22,510 nt of DNA from assembly GCA_003024985.2 (NCBI GenBank), contig PXIH01S0000346.1, one strand, 5' to 3'. Each line of letters starts with the position of its first letter. Within the stretch, counting starts at the first letter, position 1. The notes under the pieces were generated by a model, which saw only the letters and a program-made list of their open reading frames with translations, had not been told where the DNA came from and ran no database searches. Below are positions 6,261 to 13,027 of the stretch, piece after piece. This DNA is from Euperipatoides rowelli. Its lineage: Eukaryota > Onychophora > Udeonychophora > Euonychophora > Peripatopsidae. The translations under genes and the position numbers were made by a program.

Positions 6261-7676
6261 TTATACTTTAATCTCTGCAAGATAATTATAAGCTTTTTTT
6301 AAAACTTCATCATAATCCATATTATATATTGGAAAATCCTGGTTAGTAACGAAGTAATACTTAGACAAAATAAAAAGACTCAAAGGTTCTGTTTTAATTA
6401 TTTTATATTTTTCATTACTATTGATAAGTTTAGCAATAAAATTATCTATTTCTATTTTTGAAATAGATTTTTTGTTTTCTAAAAATTTATCAATTAATTT
6501 TTCTTTAATAATATCTGCATATACTAGAGCCTCATCTGCTGACATCTCATGCATCTCAATCTTTTGATCAGGTTCTACTCCAACTCCATCTATACTTGTT
6601 CCCAAAGGGGTATAATATTTTGATATTGTAATTTTAAGCCCACCTGTATAAAAAGGAATTACCTGTTGAATAACACCTTTCCCAAAAGATTTCTCACCAA
6701 TTACATAAGCTCTTCTATGATCCTTTAATGCACCAACTAGAACCTCTGAAGCAGAAGCAGAACCTTTATTAATCAAAACAACTATTTTTAAATCCTTATT
6801 CACTATTGTTTTTGAATCTGATTTATATTCTATAGGTGAGCTTAAATACCGAGGTTTTGTTGAAACTATCAATCCTTCTTCTAAAAGATCATCAGCTATT
6901 TTGATTGCGGATTGTAAATATCCACCACCATTACCTCTTAAGTCTAGAATTAAAGAATTCATACCCTCTTTTTTAAGTTTATCTACTGATTTTTCAAAAT
7001 CCAAGGAAGTATGAGGATTAAATTGCATTATGCCTATATAACCTATTTTATTATCCATCATTGCGGACTTAATAGTTTGAATTTCTATTTTCTCTCGTAA
7101 CAATTCAAGTTCAAAATTCAAATCATTACCCCTAAGTATTGATACTTTCACTTTTGTACCAGCTTTTCCTCTTAAAACATTAACGACTTCTTCTGAATTC
7201 ATTGTAATAACACTCTTACCATCTATACTTGTAATGTAATCACCAGGCTGAATCCCAGCCCTGTAAGCTGGTCCACCTTCAACAGGAGAGATAATTCTTA
7301 CATACATATCACTAGGTTCTTTATTAGACTCTAGATCAGGGAATTTTTTAACAATGGTTATGCCTATGCCAATAATATCACCCACAGTAGTTTCTGCAAT
7401 TCTTTCTAATTCCTTTTTTGTCAAGTACTGAGAATAAGGATCGTTTAGAGCTTGAAACATTCCTTTAAGAGTGCCCTCAAATATCTTATTATCATCAACA
7501 GGTTCAACATACATTGTCCTAATAACTTCAAAAGCAGCAGCCATCATCTGTTCGTAATTTTGCTTACTCATTTTAACGTCATTCTTATCTTGCGCATAAA
7601 TAGATTCAATTAATACAGAAGCGCTTAACAAAGACAAAACTGTAAAACATATATAATTTAAAAATTTATTTCTCAT
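6261..7676 (-). CDS. ctpA: C-terminal processing serine protease CtpA (S41 family)
   Basis: A 471-residue exported protease. Residues 1-29 form a signal peptide ending near Y-A-Q. A PDZ domain (about 100-195) contains G-P-A-Y-R-A-G-I-Q-P-G-D (135-146). The S41 core follows, with the L-R-G-N-G-G-G oxyanion segment (246-252), G-S-A-S-A-S-E (305-311) with probable nucleophile Ser308, and F-G-K-G-V-I-Q (331-337) with Lys333 and Gln337. The Ser-to-Lys spacing of 25 equals that of E. coli Prc. In B. burgdorferi CtpA trims the C-termini of several envelope proteins such as P13 (family knowledge). The ATG at 7676 has AGGA 9 nt upstream. It is the first gene of a minus-strand operon and divergent from the membrane-protein gene at 7748 across 71 AT-rich bp. 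Confidence 0.93.
   Translation of the reverse strand: MRNKFLNYICFTVLSLLSASVLIESIYAQDKNDVKMSKQNYEQMMAAAFEVIRTMYVEPVDDNKIFEGTLKGMFQALNDPYSQYLTKKELERIAETTVGDIIGIGITIVKKFPDLESNKEPSDMYVRIISPVEGGPAYRAGIQPGDYITSIDGKSVITMNSEEVVNVLRGKAGTKVKVSILRGNDLNFELELLREKIEIQTIKSAMMDNKIGYIGIMQFNPHTSLDFEKSVDKLKKEGMNSLILDLRGNGGGYLQSAIKIADDLLEEGLIVSTKPRYLSSPIEYKSDSKTIVNKDLKIVVLINKGSASASEVLVGALKDHRRAYVIGEKSFGKGVIQQVIPFYTGGLKITISKYYTPLGTSIDGVGVEPDQKIEMHEMSADEALVYADIIKEKLIDKFLENKKSISKIEIDNFIAKLINSNEKYKIIKTEPLSLFILSKYYFVTNQDFPIYNMDYDEVLKKAYNYLAEIKV
6444..6468. repeat. 9-bp inverted repeat inside ctpA
   Basis: Arms ATCTATTTC (6444-6452) and GAAATAGAT (6460-6468) with a 7-nt T-rich loop. It is AT-rich, so chance is a fair explanation. 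Confidence 0.5.
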
Positions 7677-7730
7677 ATTAACTGATCCTACATCAAAAAA
7701 CTAAATAAAATATTGATTTTATTTAAATAA

Positions 7731-7736
7731 TATAAT
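7731..7736 (+). promoter_or_regulatory. Candidate -10 box directly before the minD-like operon
   Basis: TATAAT lies 11 bp before the ATG at 7748. Transcription would start about 5 nt before the start codon, a leaderless or near-leaderless mRNA. A TTGATT at 7713-7718 is too close (12 bp) to serve as -35. No Shine-Dalgarno lies before 7748. Confidence 0.4.
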
Positions 7737-7747
7737 ATTTTAAAGTT

Positions 7748-8158
7748 ATGTTAAAGATTAACATTACAAAAAATATTATTATTGCATTACAAGTCATTAT
7801 GAACTTTATTATGTTGTTTGTAATATTTAATTTAATAAATAATTCCTTTTTTATGTTTCAAAATAGCTCCTTAAGACTTATGTTTTCATTTCTACTATGT
7901 CTTCCTGAATTTTTTATTTTAACATTGTTATTTTATTTTTTAACAAATACTGATTTCAAAATTTTATACTTCTTAATCATTTGGATTAGAAAGTTTCAAA
8001 TAACATTAAGCATAACATGCATAATTTTTTTAGCCTTGTTTTCAAAAATTATTTATCAACACTCATTTTTAAATATTTTGCTGGCTATTTTAGCCCATAC
8101 TTCAATGAACTTGATAATAGTTCTATTATTAGGTTCCTATAACAAGAATATGGAGTAA
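7748..8158 (+). CDS. Small four-helix membrane protein
   Basis: A 136-residue, very hydrophobic protein with about four membrane segments (roughly 10-32, 42-66, 70-99 and 105-128) and short basic loops such as W-I-R-K-F. I do not recognise a family. Its stop codon (8156-8158) overlaps the ribosome site of the following MinD-like gene, so the two are translationally coupled. A membrane partner for that ATPase is a reasonable guess from position only. There is no Shine-Dalgarno in front of it and a TATAAT 11 bp upstream, so the transcript may be leaderless. Confidence 0.7.
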   Translation: MLKINITKNIIIALQVIMNFIMLFVIFNLINNSFFMFQNSSLRLMFSFLLCLPEFFILTLLFYFLTNTDFKILYFLIIWIRKFQITLSITCIIFLALFSKIIYQHSFLNILLAILAHTSMNLIIVLLLGSYNKNME

Positions 8159-8161
8159 GAA

Positions 8162-9304
8162 TTGATAATAATTCCTGTGGCAAGTGGAAAGGGAGGAGTA
8201 GGTAAATCTCTTCTTGCAACTAACATAGCTATTTGTTTAGCAAATGAAAGCAAAAAAGTTATTTTAATCGACTTAGATCTTGGGGGTTCAAATATTCACT
8301 CTATGCTAAATTTAAATCCCAAAAACAGTATTGGAACTTTTTTGAAAAATAAAAAGAATTTTCATGAGATAATAACAAACACAAATTATGAAAATTTAAA
8401 ATTAATAGCGGGTGATTCTGATATACCAGAATTAGCTAATATTCAAACAGCTCAGAAAAAAAAAATAATTAATAACATAAGAAACCTTGAGTGTGATTAT
8501 GTAGTAATAGACCTTGGTGCTGGAACTGCTTTTAATACTATAGATTTTTTTTTAACAGCAAAGCGTGGAATAATTGTAACAACACCAACAATTACGGCAA
8601 CCATGAATGCGTATCTTTTTTTAAAAAATACAATCTTTAGGCTTATATCTACTACGTTTAAAAAAGAAACTAAAGGTTACAAGATTCTAACAGAAATTAA
8701 AAAGGATTCCAATGATCTACAAAGGATATACATTCCAAATTTATTTTTGAAGCTTGAAAATGCAGATCCAATCTTATATAATCAATTCATAGAAAATTTC
8801 TATGAATTTAAACCTTTTTTTGTATTTAACATGCTAAAAGAGCCCAAGGATATAAAAAAAATAGATAGAGTCATAAAGTCTGTTAAGGACTATCTAAACG
8901 TTAATGTGCAAAGTATTGGTTCAATATACAAAGATGAACTAGTTGACACAGCACTAAACTATAAAATCCCAATAACAATATATAAGCCTAATAGCATTAC
9001 TTCAAAAAGCATAGAAAGAATAGTAAGCAAATTAATTGAATTTACAAATATTGAAAAAAGTGCAAACTTTTTAAGCAAAGAAGATCTAAATGAAACTCAT
9101 GAGTTCATTGTTAATGAAACTGAGAATGATTATAAACAAAAACTAGAATATCTTGAATCTTTACTTCTAGACAAATCAATAGACAATAATGAAATAATAG
9201 ACATAATAAAAACACAGCAAAGAGAAATTGAAATTTTAAGAAAACAAAATATTATGCTTAAAAAAAGTTATTTAAAAATAGTCAAGGAGAAATTAAATAA
9301 ATGA
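8162..9304 (+). CDS. MinD/ParA-family ATPase with C-terminal coiled coil
   Basis: A 380-residue SIMIBI ATPase. Residues 1-16 carry the deviant Walker A, A-S-G-K-G-G-V-G-K-S, with both Lys10 and Lys15. A' is V-I-L-I-D-L-D-L-G-G-S-N (33-44) and Walker B-like is Y-V-V-I-D-L-G-A-G (113-121). It is longer than MinD or FlhG: an extra stretch at about 160-215 and a heptad-rich Lys/Glu/Leu tail from about 315 to 380. No classic MinD membrane-targeting helix is obvious at the end. The start is TTG 8162, chosen because GGAG lies 6 nt upstream and the Walker motif would otherwise be lost. The stop overlaps the lgt start (ATGA). B31 annotates the equivalent as MinD-related (recalled). Borrelia has separate flagellar FlhG and ParA proteins, so this is a third type; its target is unknown. 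Confidence 0.85.
   Translation: MIIIPVASGKGGVGKSLLATNIAICLANESKKVILIDLDLGGSNIHSMLNLNPKNSIGTFLKNKKNFHEIITNTNYENLKLIAGDSDIPELANIQTAQKKKIINNIRNLECDYVVIDLGAGTAFNTIDFFLTAKRGIIVTTPTITATMNAYLFLKNTIFRLISTTFKKETKGYKILTEIKKDSNDLQRIYIPNLFLKLENADPILYNQFIENFYEFKPFFVFNMLKEPKDIKKIDRVIKSVKDYLNVNVQSIGSIYKDELVDTALNYKIPITIYKPNSITSKSIERIVSKLIEFTNIEKSANFLSKEDLNETHEFIVNETENDYKQKLEYLESLLLDKSIDNNEIIDIIKTQQREIEILRKQNIMLKKSYLKIVKEKLNK
8784..8808. repeat. 12-bp-arm near-palindrome inside the MinD-like gene
   Basis: Arms AATTCATAGAAA (8784-8795) and TTTCTATGAATT (8797-8808) around the single base A8796. It encodes residues about 208-216, in the segment that is extra relative to ordinary MinD. Confidence 0.85.
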
Positions 9305-10254
9305 AAAACTATGTAAATTATCCCTCTTGGTTAAATCCATACATAATAGAAGGTTTACCGATTACCTGGTACAGTGTATCATATATAGTCATAATATTAA
9401 TCTCATATCAATTTACTTGGTATCAAGTCAAAAAAGATAGACTGGAATTTAAAAAAGAAGACTATGAAAATTTGTTTTTCATAATAGTATTAAGTTCCTT
9501 AATCGGTGCAAGATTATTTTCAACTTTACTTTATGAAAAAACAGGTTTCTATTACACTCATCCATGGTTAATATTTTTACCATTTGATGAAAATTGGAAA
9601 TTCACAGGCATTAGGGGGATGTCTTATCATGGAGGAATATTTGGTGTAATTGTTTTGCCTCTAATCATAATAAACACAAAACTTAAATATTTAAAAAAAT
9701 ATTTTTTTAAACTTGCTGATTATGGGGCCATCTCTTTTTCATTGGGTTTTGGACTTGGAAGGCTTGGTAACTTTGCAAACGGAGAATTATACGGAAGACC
9801 TGTAAAAGGTGGCATGTTATTTTCTAATGCCCAACCTTTAGATATAAACACACCTGGTGTTAAAGAACTAGCACAAGCTGTTGGAATAGAATTTGCTCCT
9901 CACGATCTATGGATAAATTTACCAAGATATCCTTCTCAATTATTTGAAGCATTTTTTGAAGGAATTTTTATTTTTGTAATTTTATGGTTTATATTTAGAA
10001 AAAGAAGAAAATTTGATGGATCTATTTTAGGTATTTATATGATTTTATATGCTATAGTTAGGTTTATTATTGAATACTTAAGAGAACCTGACAAAGATTT
10101 AGGGTTTATCATCAATTTTAAACCTTCAAATAACATCTCTAATTTCTCTATGTTAAACATATCAATGGGACAAATTCTCTCTTGTATAATGATCATTGGA
10201 GCATTAATTTGGCTTAACCTAACTAAAAAATTATATGATAAAGAAAGAAATTAA
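9301..10254 (+). CDS. lgt: Prolipoprotein diacylglyceryl transferase Lgt
   Basis: A 317-residue inner-membrane enzyme that moves diacylglycerol from phosphatidylglycerol to the lipobox Cys of prolipoproteins, the first step of lipoprotein maturation. Visible: several hydrophobic helices, G-A-R-L (69-72), G-M-S-Y-H-G-G (106-112) holding the conserved His, the Lgt signature G-R-L-G-N-F-A-N-G-E-L-Y-G-R (153-166), P-S-Q-L-F-E-A (211-217), and the late conserved region around R254 to E-Y-L-R-E-P-D (258-264). Its ATG overlaps the stop of the MinD-like gene by 4 bp, so translation is coupled. A conserved-looking insert at about 167-205 is typical of spirochaete Lgt in my memory. Function is secure. 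Confidence 0.95.
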   Translation: MKNYVNYPSWLNPYIIEGLPITWYSVSYIVIILISYQFTWYQVKKDRLEFKKEDYENLFFIIVLSSLIGARLFSTLLYEKTGFYYTHPWLIFLPFDENWKFTGIRGMSYHGGIFGVIVLPLIIINTKLKYLKKYFFKLADYGAISFSLGFGLGRLGNFANGELYGRPVKGGMLFSNAQPLDINTPGVKELAQAVGIEFAPHDLWINLPRYPSQLFEAFFEGIFIFVILWFIFRKRRKFDGSILGIYMILYAIVRFIIEYLREPDKDLGFIINFKPSNNISNFSMLNISMGQILSCIMIIGALIWLNLTKKLYDKERN

Positions 10255-10327
10255 ATGTTTCTGACACATTTTTAAAACTAAAAACAATAAAATGGTTCAA
10301 TAAATTTCTCATGATGGGTTTAAATTA

Positions 10328-12328
10328 ATGTATAAAAGTTCTAATTGCGTAATAATTTCAACAAAAGCAATTAATAATAATGAATTAGTAAAAATTCAGT
10401 CTTATTTTTATGTTTGTGCTGTATTTGCCAACGAAATAGAAATAGAAAAGAAATACATAAAAGACAACGACATTACATTTATAATCATTTACAATTATAA
10501 TATGCCTTTGGAATTTTGCATCAAGACTGCTAATAATTTTAAAAATAATCATAAAATCCATAGCATCATAGTTAACAAAACTAACAAAGAAGAAAATTAT
10601 CTTGAATATTTAAATTTAAGTCACATTTTAATAATAAAAGATGTAAACGAGCTTAATGAAAAATATGATCTTGTTTATCAGAAAAAGTTATTATATGACA
10701 AACAAGATTTACATTTCAATTTTTTTTTAAATTTAGCGGAGCTTATTGATGAAATAGTAATTATCTCTAACATCTATGATGATATTATATACATTAACAA
10801 TAAAGGTATAAATGAACTTGGAATATATACAGCAGGTCAAGAAAATTTACTAAAAATTTCAAATATTCTAAATATAACAACAGAAGATACAAATGAAAAA
10901 ATTACTTTTAATTACAATATTAAAAATAACCCAGAATTTGAGAATGTTACAATTAATGATTGCTTATTGAATTTAAACAACAATAAAAAAACAAATATAG
11001 TACTACATATAAATACAATTGATAAAGATATTATTGGCAAATTAATAGTTATTAAAGATGTTACTTACTTAAAAAAAATTAAGAAAGAACAAGAAAAATT
11101 ATTATATATAGATGCACAAACAGGTTTAAAAAATATTTATGCTCTATTTCATTATTTAAATAATGAAATAGTTTATGAAAATAAAAAACAATGTTACTTA
11201 ATAAACATTAATCTAAATATCAATAGAGAGTATCAAAACAAAAAAATATTAAACAATGATTTATTTCAAGAACTCCTAACAATAACATTATCTTATATTT
11301 CAGATCATATATTTATTATAAACTATCATGATTTAGTAATTGTCATAAAAAATACAAATGAAAGCAAATCGTTAGCAATAGCTAACAAAATAAAAATAAT
11401 ATTCTTAAAAAGAATAACAAAAAAAATATTCATGCTCTTAAGTTTAAGTATGGGTATTATAAAATTAAATCCAAATGAAGATACAGAAAAACAAATCAAT
11501 AAGTTAAAAATAGCAACTAAAATTTCATATGATTTTAAAAACTCAGAACCTATTATATACAAAGAAGACTTATATGAGCTACAGTTAATTAAAAATCAGA
11601 ATAAAATTTTACAATATGCACTAAAAGCAATAGAAAATGATCTTTTTACATTATATTATCAAAAAATAATGCCTCTTAAAAAAGAATTGACACCTAAAAT
11701 AGAAATTCTAGCAAGACTGTTTGATTATGAGGGTAAAATAATTCCTAACGATAAAATATTTGCTTTAATCGATAAATATAATCTTACTGAAGAAGTAGAT
11801 AAATTAATTATGCAAAAAGCTTTAAAAGAGTATAAAAAATTTGTTGAAAAACATGGCACTCATATTTTTTCAATTAATATTTCCCCTTATTCTTTGAAAT
11901 CTGAAAATTTTAAGAATTTTTTAAAGAACACTTTATTACAAAGCAATGTTCCTCTAAAAAACATTTGTCTTGAATTAACAGAAACAGGGATTTTAAAAAA
12001 TTTTGAAATAATAAACGAATATTTCACAGAACTTAGAAATTTAGGAATCAAAATTGCTCTTGATGATTTTGGCAGTGGTTATACTTCTATATCATATATA
12101 AAAACATTACCCATAGATATCTTAAAAATAGATGGTTCATTCATAAAATTAATAACCTCAAGCCATACAGATTACATAATAATAAAAGCAATAAAAGACA
12201 TAGCTGACACTCAAAATATTGAGATTATAGCTGAATTTGTAGCAAATGAAGCTATTCTTGCAAAAATAGAAGAACTCAACTTAGACTATGGACAAGGGTT
12301 TTTATGGCATAAACCAGAACCATTCTAA
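10328..12328 (+). CDS. pdeA: Cyclic-di-GMP phosphodiesterase (PAS-like, degenerate GGDEF, EAL)
   Basis: A 666-residue soluble protein. Residues 1-120 are a receiver-like alpha/beta segment and about 135-250 a PAS-like sensor. Residues 255-405 are a GGDEF fold recognisable from D-A-Q-T-G-L-K-N (262-269), but the signature position holds N-Y-H-D-L-V-I-V-I (332-340), so no cyclase activity is expected. The EAL domain (about 425-665) keeps its catalytic set: E459 in E-I-L-A-R-L, N517, E549, D579 and D580 in L-D-D-F-G-S-G, K600, E636 and Q656. It should hydrolyse c-di-GMP to pGpG. B31 PdeA (BB0363) is known to do this and to affect motility and virulence. It follows lgt by 73 bp; no clear promoter or strong ribosome site is seen there. 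A 28-bp perfect palindrome lies in its GGDEF region. Confidence 0.93.
   Translation: MYKSSNCVIISTKAINNNELVKIQSYFYVCAVFANEIEIEKKYIKDNDITFIIIYNYNMPLEFCIKTANNFKNNHKIHSIIVNKTNKEENYLEYLNLSHILIIKDVNELNEKYDLVYQKKLLYDKQDLHFNFFLNLAELIDEIVIISNIYDDIIYINNKGINELGIYTAGQENLLKISNILNITTEDTNEKITFNYNIKNNPEFENVTINDCLLNLNNNKKTNIVLHINTIDKDIIGKLIVIKDVTYLKKIKKEQEKLLYIDAQTGLKNIYALFHYLNNEIVYENKKQCYLININLNINREYQNKKILNNDLFQELLTITLSYISDHIFIINYHDLVIVIKNTNESKSLAIANKIKIIFLKRITKKIFMLLSLSMGIIKLNPNEDTEKQINKLKIATKISYDFKNSEPIIYKEDLYELQLIKNQNKILQYALKAIENDLFTLYYQKIMPLKKELTPKIEILARLFDYEGKIIPNDKIFALIDKYNLTEEVDKLIMQKALKEYKKFVEKHGTHIFSINISPYSLKSENFKNFLKNTLLQSNVPLKNICLELTETGILKNFEIINEYFTELRNLGIKIALDDFGSGYTSISYIKTLPIDILKIDGSFIKLITSSHTDYIIIKAIKDIADTQNIEIIAEFVANEAILAKIEELNLDYGQGFLWHKPEPF
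11144..11171. repeat. 28-bp perfect palindrome inside pdeA
   Basis: Half-sites CTATTTCATTATTT (11144-11157) and AAATAATGAAATAG (11158-11171) are exact reverse complements with no spacer. It encodes L-F-H-Y-L-N-N-E-I, near the start of the degenerate GGDEF domain. It could fold as a 12-bp stem with a TTAA loop in RNA, or act as a symmetric DNA site. Confidence 0.92.
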
Positions 12329-12374
12329 GATTCTATTTTGATCTTACAATCTTTTTAAGTTAATAAAAAACAAA

Positions 12375-12402
12375 TATAATTGTTAAGATAATAAAAAAGG
12401 AG
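12375..12402 (+). promoter_or_regulatory. Promoter and ribosome site of mgsA
   Basis: TATAAT at 12375-12380 gives a likely -10, preceded by T- and A-rich sequence without a good -35. A strong AAGGAG at 12397-12402 lies 8 nt before the ATG at 12411. This suggests mgsA can be transcribed apart from pdeA. Confidence 0.5.
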
Positions 12403-12410
12403 ATTTTAAT

Positions 12411-12794
12411 ATGAATAAAAAAATAGCATTAATAGCTCACGATAAAAAAAAAGATGAACTGATTAATTTTATTAAAATTAATCAGGATTTCTTTGCCACT
12501 TTCAAACTTGTAGCAACAGGAACAACAGGAGAAGAAATTAGACAAAAGACAAGTTTAAAAGTACATAAATATCAATCAGGTCCAATTGGAGGCGATCAAC
12601 AAATAGGAGCAGAAATAGCTGTCAATAATATTTTTGCAATATTTTTTTTTAGAGATCCTTTAACAAGTCAACCTCATGAACCAGATGTATCAGCTCTTAT
12701 TAGACTTTGTGACGTCCACAAAATTCCTTTAGCTACTAATGTTAAAACAGCAGAGTTATTAATAATTGGCTTGAAGGATTTAACTAGATCTTAA
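12411..12794 (+). CDS. mgsA: Methylglyoxal synthase
   Basis: A 127-residue cytoplasmic enzyme that converts dihydroxyacetone phosphate to methylglyoxal and phosphate. Motifs: A-L-I-A-H-D-K-K-K (6-14), A-T-G-T-T-G (35-40) for phosphate binding, [12 protein letters not shown] (56-67) with catalytic Asp62 (E. coli Asp71), F-F-R-D-P-L (79-84), and Q-P-H-E-P-D-V (87-93) with His89 (E. coli His98). It is a little shorter than the 152-residue E. coli enzyme because the C-terminal tail is missing. It has its own promoter-like box and a strong ribosome site. In a glycolysis-only organism it would act as an overflow valve on the same pool GpsA uses. A 13-bp-arm inverted repeat lies in its 5' part. Confidence 0.93.
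   Translation: MNKKIALIAHDKKKDELINFIKINQDFFATFKLVATGTTGEEIRQKTSLKVHKYQSGPIGGDQQIGAEIAVNNIFAIFFFRDPLTSQPHEPDVSALIRLCDVHKIPLATNVKTAELLIIGLKDLTRS
12459..12485. repeat. 13-bp-arm near-palindrome inside mgsA
   Basis: Arms CTGATTAATTTTA (12459-12471) and TAAAATTAATCAG (12473-12485) around the single base T12472. It encodes [10 protein letters not shown] (residues 16-25), about 50 nt into the gene, where a hairpin could affect early translation. Confidence 0.92.
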
Positions 12795-12847
12795 AAAAAT
12801 CAACAATATTTTTTATATGATTATGCAATTTCAAGATAACAATCGTT

Positions 12848-12866
12848 CATTCAAATAATTTGAATG
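12848..12866 (+). terminator. Hairpin after mgsA, likely terminator
   Basis: Arms CATTCAAA (12848-12855) and TTTGAATG (12859-12866), loop TAA, followed by CTTTTAATT. It lies 54 bp past the mgsA stop. The U-run is short, so it is a modest terminator or a 3' stabilising stem. Confidence 0.5.
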
Positions 12867-12963
12867 CTTTTAATTGCCAGCTTAAAAGATCTTAAGTAAA
12901 CTGTTTACCAGTATCTATGTATATTTCAATCTTTATTTATGTCACAAGTAAAATTAAAGAATA

Positions 12964-12992
12964 TTGCAAATGAACACAAATAGATGTATAAC
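12964..12992 (+). promoter_or_regulatory. Promoter of the M18 aminopeptidase gene
   Basis: TTGCAA (12964-12969), a 17-bp spacer, then TATAAC (12987-12992): the best sigma-70-type match in the window. A second possible -10, TATAGT, lies at 12999-13004. AAGGA at 13014-13018 then precedes the ATG at 13028 by 9 nt. Confidence 0.55.
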
Positions 12993-13027
12993 ATTAACTA
13001 TAGTATGAATAAAAAGGAATTAAATTT

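Larger units (their letters stand above)
12795..13027. other. Intergenic gap where Lyme-group genomes carry a lipoprotein gene
   Basis: This 233-bp stretch holds no credible gene. It contains a hairpin after mgsA (12848-12866), a short palindrome GTAAAC-T-GTTTAC (12896-12908), and a promoter with ribosome site for the aminopeptidase. I translated the obvious short frames and saw no lipobox or remnant of an LA7/p22-like lipoprotein. Confidence 0.6.

Noticed and set aside
11326-11562. 78-codon minus-strand frame in pdeA
   Set aside because: Antisense to pdeA; its hydrophobic look comes from the complement of Lys/Asn-rich codons.
12917-12973. Short frame (18 codons) in the mgsA-aminopeptidase gap as a remnant of the missing lipoprotein
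   Set aside because: No lipobox, no ribosome site and no similarity to what I recall of LA7.
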